In this document: positions 36,456 through 45,644 of the stretch, one piece after another
Numbering within the stretch: position 1 is the stretch's first letter
Layout: the number at the start of each line of letters is the position of its first letter
NCBI RefSeq assembly: GCF_001870515.1
Contig: NZ_MDGT01000002.1
Location: 496,066 to 560,065 of the forward strand
DNA length: 64,000 nucleotides
From: Idiomarina sp. MD25a
GTDB taxonomy: Bacteria; Pseudomonadota; Gammaproteobacteria; Enterobacterales; Alteromonadaceae
Direction of reading: 5' to 3'
Notes under the pieces: generated by a model
The model's input: only the letters and a program-made list of their open reading frames with translations
Told to the model about the DNA's origin: nothing
Database searches by the model: none
Translations under genes and position numbers: made by a program

Positions 36456-36740
36456 GTGCTTAGACGGATATTAATATTAGTTCCCATCATCCTCTTGTTT
36501 CTGCTGGCACTCGCGTTTGGTGCGCAAAACCCAACCGCAGTCAGTGTAAACTTTCTCATAGCAAAAGCAGACTTCTCGGTAGCAGGTTTAGCCGCGATCT
36601 TTCTCGCTGTTGGTTTCGCCATCGGTCTGATCTTGTTAACGCTTTATGGCATTAAATGGCGTATGCGCAATGCCAAGTTAGAAAGGCGGTTAAAGCGAGC
36701 TGAGCAAAAGGCTTCTGAATCACGTGAAAAACAGTCGTAA
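36456..36740 (+). CDS. lapA: Lipopolysaccharide assembly protein A (DUF1049)
   Basis: GTG 36456 starts a 94-residue protein with two membrane helices (about 4-22 and 42-62) linked by AQNPTAVSVNFLIAKADFSV, and a basic cytoplasmic coiled-coil tail. This is the LapA/YciS pattern. It works with LapB next door in control of LpxC turnover and LPS assembly. The gap to lapB is six bases. Confidence 0.9.
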   Translation: MLRRILILVPIILLFLLALAFGAQNPTAVSVNFLIAKADFSVAGLAAIFLAVGFAIGLILLTLYGIKWRMRNAKLERRLKRAEQKASESREKQS

Positions 36741-36746
36741 GTATTT

Positions 36747-37901
36747 ATGTTAGAACTGCTGTTTTTACTTCTTCCTGTTGCCGCAGCCTATGGTTGGTTC
36801 ATGGGGCGCAACAGTGTGCGTTCAGAAGAGCGTAAAGAACAACAACAGTTCTCAAAGAAATATGCAACGGGACTTAATCTATTACTCTCCGACGAACCAG
36901 ACAAAGCTGTTGATCTGTTCGTCGAACTGCTAGACGTAGATAGTGATACACTTGAAACTCATTGGACATTAGGCACGTTATTTCGTCGCCGAGGTGAAGT
37001 AGAACGCGCCATCAAGATTCACCAAAACCTCATTAACAGAAGTAACATCACAGAATACGATCGGCTCAATGCCATGTTTGAGCTCGGTAAGGATTACTTA
37101 TCGGCGGGTATTTATGACCGAGCAGAGCAAATGTTTGCGCGTTTGCAAGACCACAAATTATTTAGAAGTGCGAGTAGACATTATTTGCTCGAGCTTTTCC
37201 AAGCGACTCATGATTGGGATAAGGCGATAAAAGTCGCTCTGCGACTTAATAGAGATGACCACATAGAAACCGTGGTAGGGCAGTTGTACTGCGAATTATC
37301 GTTGACCGAGCAATCGGTAGTTAAGCAAATTAAATATTGCAAAAAAGCGCTTAAATACGATAAGCGCTGCGTCCGAGCGAGTATTTTATTGGGTCAAATC
37401 TACGCCGCACGTGACCAACTCAGGGACGCAATTCACTGCTATGAGTTCGTGCTTGAGCAAGATAAACAGTTCACCCGTGATGTTTTGCAACCTCTCAAAG
37501 CCTGTTACATGAGCTTAAATGACGAAGCTGGCTATGTTGAGTTTCTTAATCGATGTGTTGCCGCCAATGCGGGTACCAGCGCGGTAATCGAACTGTCAGA
37601 ATACTTATTTGAAAACCAAGGCGGCGATGCCGCAGAACGCTTTATTCGTTCTGCGATGGAGCAGCACGCTACCATGCGCGGTTTCCACCAACTCATGGAT
37701 TTTCACATTCGAGCTGCGGATGTCGGTAATGCTCGCGAGAGTTTACGGATATTACAGAAGATGGTTGCGGAGCATATTAAACAACGTCCGAGTTATGCTT
37801 GCCGTCAGTGCGGCTTCTCAGGACAAACCCTCTATTGGCAATGCCCCTCATGCAAGACATGGGGCTCAACAAAACCCATTAAAGGATTAGACGGTGAATA
37901 G
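36747..37901 (+). CDS. lapB: Lipopolysaccharide assembly protein B (YciM)
   Basis: The 384-residue protein has one N-terminal membrane helix, about nine TPR-like repeats, and a C-terminal rubredoxin-like metal knuckle: CRQCGF then CPSCKTWGS. This is the LapB architecture (E. coli 389). LapB presents LpxC to FtsH and sets the rate of LPS synthesis. pyrF starts eight bases before its stop. Confidence 0.95.
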   Translation: MLELLFLLLPVAAAYGWFMGRNSVRSEERKEQQQFSKKYATGLNLLLSDEPDKAVDLFVELLDVDSDTLETHWTLGTLFRRRGEVERAIKIHQNLINRSNITEYDRLNAMFELGKDYLSAGIYDRAEQMFARLQDHKLFRSASRHYLLELFQATHDWDKAIKVALRLNRDDHIETVVGQLYCELSLTEQSVVKQIKYCKKALKYDKRCVRASILLGQIYAARDQLRDAIHCYEFVLEQDKQFTRDVLQPLKACYMSLNDEAGYVEFLNRCVAANAGTSAVIELSEYLFENQGGDAAERFIRSAMEQHATMRGFHQLMDFHIRAADVGNARESLRILQKMVAEHIKQRPSYACRQCGFSGQTLYWQCPSCKTWGSTKPIKGLDGE

Positions 37902-38598
37902 CAAAAGCTTACCTTTGATTTACGTTGCGCTGGATTTTGAAACAGCGGAAGAGGCTAACCAACTTATTGCACAACTTGATGCGAAGTCAGTTGGACTCAA
38001 AGTCGGCAAGGAGTTGTTTACTGCCGCTGGACCTGAGGCGGTTAAACATTGGGTGAAACAAGGCTTTTCAGTTTTTCTCGATCTTAAGTTTCACGATATT
38101 CCTAATACAGTCGCAAAAGCGGTCGTACAAGCGGCACGGCTCGGCGTAGATGTAGTCAATGTTCATGCGTCGGGTGGTCGAAATATGATGCGCACGGCAA
38201 AGGCGGCACTAGAAAAGGAGGCTCACCAACCGTTATTGATCGCGGTCACTGTGCTGACGAGTATGAGCGATGAGGATTTAGCAGAGATCGGTATTCAGCG
38301 GAATGCGCAAGAACAAGTCTTAGCATTAGCAGAATTGACCCAAGCGTCGGGTTTAGATGGTGTTGTATGTTCAGCTCAAGAAGCGAAAATGTTGAAATCG
38401 AAATTGGGTGATGCGTTTAAGTTGATGACGCCAGGTATTCGTCCCGCAGGGAGTCAACAGGATGATCAAAAGCGTGTTATGACCCCAGAGCAAGCGCAGC
38501 AGGCGGGCGTTGACTATATGGTTATCGGTCGACCTATTACAAAAGCATCTGACCCGGCAAAGGCAGCGTCTGAGATAGTCGCATCATTGGCATCTTAA
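37894..38598 (+). CDS. pyrF: Orotidine 5'-phosphate decarboxylase
   Basis: GTG 37894 overlaps lapB by eight bases. The 234-residue barrel has ALDFETAEEA, the catalytic DLKFHDIPNTVAKAV with alternating Lys/Asp, and the phosphate site GIRPAGSQQDDQKRV plus MVIGRPIT. It makes UMP from OMP. The lapA-lapB-pyrF order is ancestral in gammaproteobacteria. Confidence 0.97.
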   Translation: MNSKSLPLIYVALDFETAEEANQLIAQLDAKSVGLKVGKELFTAAGPEAVKHWVKQGFSVFLDLKFHDIPNTVAKAVVQAARLGVDVVNVHASGGRNMMRTAKAALEKEAHQPLLIAVTVLTSMSDEDLAEIGIQRNAQEQVLALAELTQASGLDGVVCSAQEAKMLKSKLGDAFKLMTPGIRPAGSQQDDQKRVMTPEQAQQAGVDYMVIGRPITKASDPAKAASEIVASLAS

Positions 38599-38654
38599 TC
38601 ACGTATTTACAGCCAAACCATCCCCATTTTTTCTCCTGTTCACTATGCTTGTTG

Positions 38655-38671
38655 CGCTGAGTTGCTCAGCG
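38655..38671 (+). promoter_or_regulatory. Hairpin just upstream of the comEA-like gene
   Basis: CGCTGAG-TTG-CTCAGCG is a perfect seven-base stem with a three-base loop, five bases before the purine-rich ribosome site. There is no T-run, so it is not a terminator. It may affect translation or mRNA stability. Confidence 0.4.
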
Positions 38672-38689
38672 TGGCAAGAGGAGAAATCA

Positions 38690-39016
38690 ATGTTACGTAA
38701 ATTTTTATTACCTGCGGCCATCGTCGCGTTGTCGGGTTTGTCTGTTGGCCAAGCAGCGGTTGCTGCTCCCATTCATACGTTCACAGCACCTTATTTACAA
38801 ACTGCGGAAAGCAAAACCGATAAACTCAATATCAATACCGCCACAGCGGATCAAATAGCAGTAGCAATGGTCGGTGTTGGCAAATCTAAAGCTGAGAATA
38901 TCGTTAAGTTTCGTGAGCAACTGGGCGGCTTTAAAAACTTAGATCAATTACTTGAGGTTAAAGGTATTGGTCAGCGCACGCTTGATAAAAATCGTAGCAA
39001 ACTGACGTTGGAGTAA
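38690..39016 (+). CDS. ComEA-type helix-hairpin-helix exported protein
   Basis: ATG 38690 lies behind AGAGGAGAAA and gives 108 residues with a signal peptide (cut after AVA, about residue 25). The mature part is a tandem helix-hairpin-helix: LNINTATADQIAVAMVGVGK and LLEVKGIGQRTLDKNRSKL. Such small ComEA relatives bind double-stranded DNA in the periplasm and in Vibrio draw DNA in during transformation. Whether this strain is competent cannot be told from the window. Confidence 0.9.
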   Translation: MLRKFLLPAAIVALSGLSVGQAAVAAPIHTFTAPYLQTAESKTDKLNINTATADQIAVAMVGVGKSKAENIVKFREQLGGFKNLDQLLEVKGIGQRTLDKNRSKLTLE

Positions 39017-39040
39017 AACAAAGAGTCGGTAGGAAATAAC

Positions 39041-39070
39041 AAAAAAGGCTGCCTAATGGCAGCCTTTTTA
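39041..39070. terminator. Bidirectional Rho-independent terminator
   Basis: AAAAAGGCTGCC-TAAT-GGCAGCCTTTTT lies between the convergent comEA-like gene and rne. Confidence 0.92.
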
Positions 39071-39093
39071 TAGTCAGGTTCTAATCGTCGATT

Positions 39094-42000
39094 CTAGCTA
39101 GAACACTTTGTCATCTCAGCTTTAGCTGATTTGGTAGCGAATGCAATTGAAGCCATTCGTTCAGATTTGCTAAATGGCTTGCGTGAGTCTGCTTGTGCGA
39201 TAGGCAGTGCAGTGAACTCCGAGTCGCGTACCTGAGCCGTTGCTTTCGTCATGCCTGAAAATGCTTTGCCACCTGCAATCTTTGACGGTAGCACAGGCTG
39301 CACGGCTTCCTTACTGTGCTGATTATTTTCACGTTCTTGTTTACGGCGCTGACCTGCGGCACGCATATGGCGCGGCGAGCGACGTGAACGGTTACGTTCT
39401 TTAGGTGAGTTCTCAGCAGCAGGTGCGGACGCTGGAGCAGAGGCTTGCTCTGTCGCCTGAGTCGGTGACTGTTCTTGCTCAGTGTCTCCGCCCAACTGTT
39501 CTTCAGGTTTAACTTCAGTCGTTTCATCAACTAGCGGTTGCTCAGCACTGGTCGACGTGTCTTCGGCTTGCGCAGGCTCAGGACGTTCCTCTGCCTGAAC
39601 TGTTGCTTCAGACTTCACTGATACTTTTTCCTCAGCGGCATTAACAGCTTCCGCTTCATACGACTCAACGGCGTCACTTGCAGCCTTTGATTCCGTCGTT
39701 GATGGTTCTGAAGTGGTCTGAGTATCAACGGCTTCCTGTTTAACCAGTTCAGCAGCTGCTTGCATGCGAGGGTCCATCACCTTTTTCTTAATGACGTCAT
39801 CCGCCGCAGTTTTATCGACCTGAGCGCTTGACTCCACTGCTGACTCATCTTGCTTAGGCTGATCAGCTTTTTGAACTTGTTGCTTTGGTTGAGCCGGCTT
39901 TTCTTGAGCTTTGTCAGACTGCTTTGCTCGATCCTGCTTATCTGAGCTTTCAGGCTGATTTGCTTGGTTACTTTTAACACGAACAGAGCGCTCTAATTTA
40001 CGTGGCTCACGACGCTTCTTAGGCTGTGAATCACGTTTTTCTTGCTGCTCGTTTTTCGGCTTATCAGCTGTTTGTTGTTCAACTTGATTATCGACGGTAT
40101 CAGCTTGCTTACCGTTAGCCTGATTCGGGTTTTGGTTTTGATTACGGTTTCTATTGCGTCCGCGGCGATTACGACGGTTAGAATTCGGACGACCTTCCGT
40201 ATTACTGCGCGCCGAAGCTGACTTAGCATTATCATTTGACTTACTGTCAGTTTCGGCATTTGATTTTTCAGCGTCACGTTTATTGGCCGCACGATTATTG
40301 TTGCGACGACCGTTATTACGGTTGTTACGACGTTGGTTGTTACGACCGCGGCGCTGGTTATTATTAGAACGCTGCTGATTCTCCTGCGGTTTGTCTTCAG
40401 TTTCGTCAGTACCTAATAACTTACTCAACCAGAGACTGATGCGCTTCAGAATTGAAGGCGCCTCAGCTTTAACTTGTGGTTGAGGGCGGGGCGTTGGCGC
40501 AGGTGGCGCTGTCGGTGCCTGTAGGCCTTTAAGCGCAGGTTCCTCAAGTTGCTGACGTTCTTTGGTTAAGGTAATTGCCACACTTTCTTCTTGCTGCTCA
40601 GGTTTTTGTACCTGATTAAAGCTTGCAGCCTCTGGCACCTCGTCATCACGAATGCGAATAACATCAAAGTGAGGCGTATCCATGTGATGATTTGGGATTA
40701 TAACGGCTTTAACGTTGTGGCGTTCTTCGATCTTAATAACTGACGCGCGTTTCTCGTTTAACAAGAAAGTGGCAACCGAAACAGGTACCTGAGCTTGCAC
40801 TTGAACAGTGTTGTCTTTAATTGCTTCTTCCTCGATGAGACGCAGAATCGACAATGCAAGTGACTCACTTGAACGAATCGTGCCTTGACCACTGCAACGT
40901 GGGCAGACGGCGTTGGCTGACTCACCTAACGACGGGCGTAAACGTTGACGGGACATTTCGAGTAAGCCAAAGCGTGAAATACGCGCGACTTGAATACGTG
41001 CGCGATCATGCGCCAAACTGTCACGTAAACGGTTTTCAACTTCACGTTGATGGCGAGTTGGTGTCATATCAATAAAGTCAATAACTACCAAGCCGCCGAC
41101 ATCGCGCAGACGTAGCTGACGCGCAATCTCTTCGGCCGCTTCAAGATTGGTTTGAAACGCTGTTTCCTCAATATCGCCACCTTTGGTCGCGCGCGCTGAG
41201 TTAATATCAATTGAGGTAAGCGCTTCTGTTGGATCGATAACAATCGAGCCACCTGAAGGTAAACGCACCTCGCGCTGGAATGCCGACTCGATTTGGCTTT
41301 CAATTTGATAATGACTGAATAAAGGCACATCGCCTTCATATAGCTTAACCCGGCTTACAAAGTCTGGACGAATAAGTTGAATGTGGTCACGAACCTGTTC
41401 AAACACTTTCTTACTGTCGATCAGCACCTCACCGATGTCGCGGCGCAAGTAATCGCGCAACGCTCTAAAGATGACGTTACTCTCTTGATGAATTAAGAAC
41501 GGAGCAGTGCGTTTCTCGGCAGCTTCTGTGATAGCTGTCCAGTGGTGAATAAGGACGTTTAAATCCCATTCAAGCTCTTCTTTTGACTTGCCAACACCTG
41601 CAGTACGAACAATCAGACCCATTTCTTTGGGCACGTTGATTTCGCTCAATGCGTCTTTCAGTGCAGAGCGCTCCTCACCCTCAATACGACGCGAGATCCC
41701 GCCAGCGCGCGGATTATTTGGCATAAGTACCAAATAGCTACCTGCTAAAGAAATAAAGGTCGTTAGGGCTGCGCCTTTTTGACCTCGTTCTTCTTTATCG
41801 ATTTGAACGATAACCTCTTGGCCTTCGCGTACAACATCTTTGATGTTTGGGCGACCATTAAAAGTGTAGCCATCAGGGAAGTAGGTTTTTGCGATTTCTT
41901 TGAGAGGTAAAAATCCGTGGCGATCAGCGCCGTAGTCGACGAAAGCAGCCTCTAAACTCGGCTCGATGCGGGTAATTTTACCCTTATAAATATTTGCTTT

Positions 42001-42111
42001 CTTCTGTTCATGACCTGGGCTTTCGATGTCTAAATCGTACAAGCGCTGGCCATCAACCAGCGCCACACGCAACTCCTCGAGCTGCGTGGCATTGATTAAC
42101 ATTCTCTTCAT
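39094..42111 (-). CDS. rne: Ribonuclease E
   Basis: The 1005-residue protein has the full RNase E plan. An S1 domain begins near residue 38. The DNase-I-like domain holds Asp302 (TSIDINSAR) and Asp345 (VVIDFIDM). The zinc link CPRCSGQG has Cys403 and Cys406. An amphipathic membrane-anchor helix [14 protein letters not shown] follows at about 554-567. After it comes a disordered tail: Arg/Asn-rich RNA-binding segments, then Gln/Lys/Glu-rich and acidic stretches, and a second basic patch near the end. RNase E is the main mRNA decay and RNA processing endonuclease and the degradosome scaffold. The tail is much diverged, so partner sites for enolase, RhlB or PNPase cannot be placed. Confidence 0.97.
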   Translation of the reverse strand: MKRMLINATQLEELRVALVDGQRLYDLDIESPGHEQKKANIYKGKITRIEPSLEAAFVDYGADRHGFLPLKEIAKTYFPDGYTFNGRPNIKDVVREGQEVIVQIDKEERGQKGAALTTFISLAGSYLVLMPNNPRAGGISRRIEGEERSALKDALSEINVPKEMGLIVRTAGVGKSKEELEWDLNVLIHHWTAITEAAEKRTAPFLIHQESNVIFRALRDYLRRDIGEVLIDSKKVFEQVRDHIQLIRPDFVSRVKLYEGDVPLFSHYQIESQIESAFQREVRLPSGGSIVIDPTEALTSIDINSARATKGGDIEETAFQTNLEAAEEIARQLRLRDVGGLVVIDFIDMTPTRHQREVENRLRDSLAHDRARIQVARISRFGLLEMSRQRLRPSLGESANAVCPRCSGQGTIRSSESLALSILRLIEEEAIKDNTVQVQAQVPVSVATFLLNEKRASVIKIEERHNVKAVIIPNHHMDTPHFDVIRIRDDEVPEAASFNQVQKPEQQEESVAITLTKERQQLEEPALKGLQAPTAPPAPTPRPQPQVKAEAPSILKRISLWLSKLLGTDETEDKPQENQQRSNNNQRRGRNNQRRNNRNNGRRNNNRAANKRDAEKSNAETDSKSNDNAKSASARSNTEGRPNSNRRNRRGRNRNRNQNQNPNQANGKQADTVDNQVEQQTADKPKNEQQEKRDSQPKKRREPRKLERSVRVKSNQANQPESSDKQDRAKQSDKAQEKPAQPKQQVQKADQPKQDESAVESSAQVDKTAADDVIKKKVMDPRMQAAAELVKQEAVDTQTTSEPSTTESKAASDAVESYEAEAVNAAEEKVSVKSEATVQAEERPEPAQAEDTSTSAEQPLVDETTEVKPEEQLGGDTEQEQSPTQATEQASAPASAPAAENSPKERNRSRRSPRHMRAAGQRRKQERENNQHSKEAVQPVLPSKIAGGKAFSGMTKATAQVRDSEFTALPIAQADSRKPFSKSERMASIAFATKSAKAEMTKCSS

Positions 42112-42527
42112 TTTAGTGACTCAATATCATTGTGCCACTGGTAAGCGTATAGCGGTAGCAGACGTGCTTTACTTCTTTAACTGATTGTACTTGGGGTTCA
42201 TCAGGAACCTTGCATGGCCACCCGTTACATTCATTTTTGACTGAATTTAACGTGCGCCTCAAACTATTCTTTATCTGATTGACTGTCTGTCTTCAAATCC
42301 GCTCCTCGAAACAAACGGTTATCGAGGGCTACGCTACCCAGTAGCGTTAATTACGAACGTAGCTCGCTGACAAAAATATCTCCAAACTAACCCTGTGCAT
42401 TCGAAATCTCGGTTAACCGTATCTCGACGTAGGGGAGGAGCATGGTTTGTCGCCAACCACACGATTTATGTCGTCTCAAACCATCCACTGAGTGTGCGCC
42501 TTACCTAGGCTGCTAACAACGACTCAG
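42112..42527 (-). promoter_or_regulatory. Long hairpin-rich 5' leader of rne
   Basis: No ORF fills the 518 bases between rne and rluC. In the rne direction I see ordered inverted repeats: CACTGAGT/ACTCAGTG (42486-42529), ATGGTTTG/CAAACCAT (42442-42484, with inner ACGA/TCGT), ACGCTAC/GTAGCGT with a three-base loop (42331-42347), and CCTCGA/TCGAGG (42304-42327). In E. coli a 361-base structured rne leader lets RNase E cut its own mRNA. The length and position are similar here; the feedback role is inferred. Confidence 0.6.
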
Positions 42528-42533
42528 TGTGGC

Positions 42534-42562
42534 ATAAAATTTGACACTTCATTAAATCACAA
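42534..42562 (-). promoter_or_regulatory. Candidate rne promoter
   Basis: On the minus strand TTGTGA (42557-42562) and TTTTAT (42534-42539) are 17 bases apart, four of six matches each. The start would fall at the 5' edge of the first leader hairpin. Confidence 0.45.
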
Positions 42563-42614
42563 ATGATGCATGCAAGACAAGCACGATTTTTTGTGCACAC
42601 GCGCATGGAGTTGA

Positions 42615-42623
42615 TGTTAAAAT
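42615..42623 (+). promoter_or_regulatory. Extended -10 promoter of rluC
   Basis: TGTTAAAAT fits an extended -10 (TGn plus TAAAAT). There is no matching -35. The start would fall about on the rluC ATG at 42630, which has no ribosome site. Confidence 0.45.
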
Positions 42624-42629
42624 AGCGCC

Positions 42630-43577
42630 ATGGACACAGAATTTAATCAAGTGCAATGGCACGACGTTGCTAGCGACGAAGCAGGGCAACGTATCGACAA
42701 CTTTTTAATCGCGCGGCTCAGGGGCGTTCCTAAGTCGTTGGTATATCGTATTTTGCGAAAGGGTGAAGTGCGCGTTAATAAAAAACGCACAAAACCGGAC
42801 TACAAAATCAAAGCGGGGGATGCTATCCGAATCCCGCCTGTTAAGGTTTCCGCTAAGCCAGAACTGCCGTCACCGAAATTAGCAAAGGTAGCTGAGCTTG
42901 AGCAAGCCATTGTTTATGAGGATGACGCACTTATGTTAGTGAATAAGCCCTCGGGGCTCGCTGTTCATGGTGGGTCCGGACTGAGCTTTGGTCTGATTGA
43001 GGGATTGCGCGCGTTACGTCCCAAAGATACCGCGCTCGAGCTTGTACATCGTCTCGATCGCGATACCAGTGGTTTGCTAATGATTGCGAAAAAACGCAGT
43101 GTGCTGAAGGCTCTGCATGCCCAACTGCGTGATAAAGAAATGAATAAACAATACCTCGCGCTAGTGCGCGGCCAGTGGCAAAAAAATGTACGCAGTGTCG
43201 AGGCTCCCTTAAAAAAGAATACGCTGAAATCTGGTGAACGAATTGTGCGAGTGGATGCCGAGGGTAAACCGTCCCATACGCGTTTTAGAATCAACCAACG
43301 CTTCGCGGAAGCGACACTTGTTGAAGCTTCGCCTGTGACGGGACGTACTCATCAAATTCGTGTGCATGCGTTACACGCCGGTCATCCGATTGCAGGTGAT
43401 CCTAAATATGGTGACGCGCCTTTTAATGAACGCATGCAACAGGGCGGACTGACGCGATTATTCTTACACGCGTGGCAACTTTCATTTAAACACCCAGTCA
43501 CTGATGAAACAGTTTCATTCGAAGCCCCGATGGATAGCTCGTTATCGACTATTCTCAGTGAGCTGACGCGTATCTAA
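42630..43577 (+). CDS. rluC: 23S rRNA pseudouridine(955/2504/2580) synthase RluC
   Basis: The 315-residue protein has an N-terminal S4 domain ([21 protein letters not shown]) and the RluA-family catalytic motif [19 protein letters not shown], where the catalytic Asp is Asp145. GRTHQIRVH is the later motif. Divergent placement from rne is the classic setting of rluC. It modifies three uridines of 23S rRNA. The message may begin at the ATG itself. Confidence 0.95.
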   Translation: MDTEFNQVQWHDVASDEAGQRIDNFLIARLRGVPKSLVYRILRKGEVRVNKKRTKPDYKIKAGDAIRIPPVKVSAKPELPSPKLAKVAELEQAIVYEDDALMLVNKPSGLAVHGGSGLSFGLIEGLRALRPKDTALELVHRLDRDTSGLLMIAKKRSVLKALHAQLRDKEMNKQYLALVRGQWQKNVRSVEAPLKKNTLKSGERIVRVDAEGKPSHTRFRINQRFAEATLVEASPVTGRTHQIRVHALHAGHPIAGDPKYGDAPFNERMQQGGLTRLFLHAWQLSFKHPVTDETVSFEAPMDSSLSTILSELTRI

Positions 43578-43595
43578 TAGAGAACCGAGGTTAAT

Positions 43596-44255
43596 GTGGT
43601 CAAACTCGTCGTATTTGATTGGGATGGGACACTGATGGATTCCGTCCCACGCATCGTTTCTGCAATGCAGGAAACGGCTCGCAGATTGTCACTGCCGGTG
43701 CCTTCACGTAGCGAGGTGCAGGAGATTATAGGTATCAGCTTAGAGCCTGCCATCGAGCGTTTATTTGGTCGGCTTGACGCCACGACTCATCAGTCTTTTT
43801 TAGCCGTGTATCGCGATGAATACGTGGAGCGAAACCAAACACCATCGCCCCTGTTTACTGGAGCCTTGACGCTACTACAACAACTGCAGCAAGAGTCATT
43901 GCAACTGGCCGTTGCAACGGGTAAGGCACGACGTGGGCTTGATAGGGTTTTGATTGAAACTCAAACGGGTGATTTTTTTGCTGCTACGCGATGCAGTGAT
44001 GAGAGCGAGGGCAAGCCTTCACCTAAAATGTTGCTTGAGCTCATGACTGAACTTCAAGTTGAAGCGCACGAGACAGTGCTTATCGGTGACTCTATTCATG
44101 ATATGCAAATGGCAAACAACGCTGGAGTGAGAGCGGTGGGCGTAAGCTTTGGTACTCACCCTCGTGAGCGACTCATCGAACATGGTGCTGTCACTGTGAT
44201 AGATGAACTGATGGGTTTGCCCACTGTGCTACAACGAATAAAAACTGCTGTATAA
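43596..44255 (+). CDS. HAD-IA family hydrolase
   Basis: GTG 43596 is five bases after GAGG and opens VKLVVFDWDGTLMDSV, with the HAD nucleophile Asp. The 219-residue protein also has LAVATGKAR (motif II), GKPSPKML (motif III) and VLIGDSIHDMQMANNAG (motif IV), with a helical cap in between. It is often found beside rluC in Vibrio and Shewanella. The substrate is unknown; a phosphoglycolate-like small phosphate is the usual guess. Confidence 0.88.
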   Translation: MVKLVVFDWDGTLMDSVPRIVSAMQETARRLSLPVPSRSEVQEIIGISLEPAIERLFGRLDATTHQSFLAVYRDEYVERNQTPSPLFTGALTLLQQLQQESLQLAVATGKARRGLDRVLIETQTGDFFAATRCSDESEGKPSPKMLLELMTELQVEAHETVLIGDSIHDMQMANNAGVRAVGVSFGTHPRERLIEHGAVTVIDELMGLPTVLQRIKTAV

Positions 44256-44267
44256 AGGATGAATGAT

Positions 44268-44864
44268 ATGGCTCGAAAACTTATTCTTGGCTCGTCTTCT
44301 CCGTATCGACGCGAATTGATGGAGCGTCTTCACCTTGATTTCGAAACGTTCAAACCGGAAATCGATGAGCACGCGTTACCAGGAGAAACGCCGCAAGCGT
44401 TGGTGCAGAGGCTCGCTGAAGCAAAAGCCAAAAAGGTCAGTTATACAATGGCCAACGCGATAGACGCGCTAATTATTGGTTCAGACCAAGTTGCTGTTTG
44501 TAATGGCGAGATTCTGGGTAAGCCACACACGAAAGAGCGAGCCATAACGCAGTTACTCAGCTTCGTAGGGCGAAAGGTTACTTTCTACACCGGCTTAAGT
44601 TTGTACGATGCGGGCGCGGACAAAGCACAAACCGTATGCGAACCTTTCTATGTTACGTTCCGTACCGATCTTACAGAGGCGGAAATCACTCGCTATGTCG
44701 AGCTTGAGCAGCCGCTAAATTGCGCGGGTAGCTTCAAAAGTGAAGGGTTAGGTACAGCACTGTTTGCAGAGTTATCAGGAAAAGATCCGAACAGTTTGAT
44801 TGGGTTACCTACTATTAAGTTGCTTGAACTGTTACGTAATGTCGGCGTGAACCCGCTCGCGTAA
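44268..44864 (+). CDS. yceF: Maf-type nucleotide pyrophosphatase (YceF, 7-methyl-GTP class)
   Basis: ATG 44268 is eight bases after AAAGGA and is preferred over ATG 44259. The 198-residue protein has LILGSSSPYRRELMERL, IIGSDQVAVCNGEILGKP and YVELEQPLNCAGSFKSEGLG, the marks of the YceF subgroup of Maf proteins, which cleave m7GTP and similar abnormal nucleotides. In E. coli it is divergent from yceD; here it is upstream on the same strand. Confidence 0.9.
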   Translation: MARKLILGSSSPYRRELMERLHLDFETFKPEIDEHALPGETPQALVQRLAEAKAKKVSYTMANAIDALIIGSDQVAVCNGEILGKPHTKERAITQLLSFVGRKVTFYTGLSLYDAGADKAQTVCEPFYVTFRTDLTEAEITRYVELEQPLNCAGSFKSEGLGTALFAELSGKDPNSLIGLPTIKLLELLRNVGVNPLA

Positions 44865-44875
44865 CCCGATTAAGC

Positions 44876-44904
44876 TTGTCAGAGTCTGTCATAAAAGGTA
44901 TTAT
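44876..44904 (+). promoter_or_regulatory. Strong sigma-70 promoter of yceD-rpmF-plsX-fab cluster
   Basis: TTGTCA (44876-44881), a 17-base spacer and TATTAT (44899-44904) each match consensus at five of six positions. The expected start at about 44911 is two or three bases before the yceD ATG at 44914. Confidence 0.75.
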
Positions 44905-44913
44905 AAGCCGCCT

Positions 44914-45441
44914 ATGCAAAAGGTCAGAATTCCGGTCAGCGTTGACCCGGTAAAGAGCGCGAATAAAAAGCAAACGTTTGATGGGGTTGTGCCTGTTCAA
45001 ACATTGAAACGTTTGCAAGAGTTGCTTGCGAAGCCTTGCGAGACTGATCCATTAGTGGTCGTCGAGTTTGGCGTAGACGAGCAGGGCATGAGCTATTTTT
45101 CCGGTACGGCGTCGGTCAGTGTTATTTTAACCTGCCAGCGTTGTAATCAGCCATTTGAGGTTGATATTACCGCGCAATTTGCGTATGCTCCTGTTTCTTC
45201 CAAGCAGGGAGCTGAAGAGTTACCAGAGCGCTATGAAGCGATCGAGACTAACGAATTCGGCGAAGTTAACCTTCATGGGTTAATTGAAGATGAACTCATT
45301 TTGGCAATGCCTCTTGTGGCTAGACACGCACCAGAGGACTGCTCAGTAGACCGTGACGCAATGACATGGGGCGAAATTGAGGAAGATGAAAAACCTTCTG
45401 ATAACCCATTCGCTGTGTTGCAAGAATTAAAGCGTAAATAA
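44914..45441 (+). CDS. yceD: YceD family protein (DUF177), 23S rRNA accumulation factor
   Basis: The 175-residue protein opens MQKVRIPVSVDPVKSA, as E. coli YceD does, and has the CQRCNQPF zinc-like knuckle and the C-terminal NPFAVLQELKRK. YceD is needed for normal 23S rRNA levels and is encoded ahead of rpmF in most bacteria. rpmF starts 16 bases later. The strong promoter right at its ATG leaves almost no leader, so a leaderless transcript is likely. Confidence 0.93.
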   Translation: MQKVRIPVSVDPVKSANKKQTFDGVVPVQTLKRLQELLAKPCETDPLVVVEFGVDEQGMSYFSGTASVSVILTCQRCNQPFEVDITAQFAYAPVSSKQGAEELPERYEAIETNEFGEVNLHGLIEDELILAMPLVARHAPEDCSVDRDAMTWGEIEEDEKPSDNPFAVLQELKRK

Positions 45442-45457
45442 CTAGGAGATAGCGTAA

Positions 45458-45628
45458 ATGGCTGTTCAAAAGAATCGTAAAAGTCGTTCAAAACGCGACA
45501 TGCGTCGTTCACACGATGCGCTAAGCGGCCCTACACTGTCGGTTGACTCTACCTCTGGTGAGACTCATCGTCGCCACCACGTAACAGCTGACGGTTATTA
45601 CAAAGGTCGCAAGGTCGTCAACAAGTAA
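45458..45628 (+). CDS. rpmF: 50S ribosomal protein L32
   Basis: The 56-residue frame starts [20 protein letters not shown] and includes [20 protein letters not shown] and [10 protein letters not shown], a full L32 of the Cys-free type. TAGGAGA precedes the ATG. It sits between yceD and plsX as in other gammaproteobacteria, linking ribosome and lipid synthesis in one operon. Confidence 0.97.
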   Translation: MAVQKNRKSRSKRDMRRSHDALSGPTLSVDSTSGETHRRHHVTADGYYKGRKVVNK

Positions 45629-45644
45629 TTGTTGATTCCAGGCT

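Noticed and set aside
40154-40378. Arg/Leu-rich frame on the plus strand inside rne
   Set aside because: It is the complement of the Arg/Asn-rich low-complexity tail of RNase E and has no ribosome site.
40261-40380. Repeat or CRISPR-like array suggested by Asn/Arg codon repeats in rne
   Set aside because: Repeats are irregular codon repeats of a disordered protein, with no constant repeat length or spacers.
42541-42569. TTGACA on the plus strand as the rluC -35
   Set aside because: At 16-18 bases spacing there is no -10; the extended -10 at 42615 fits better.
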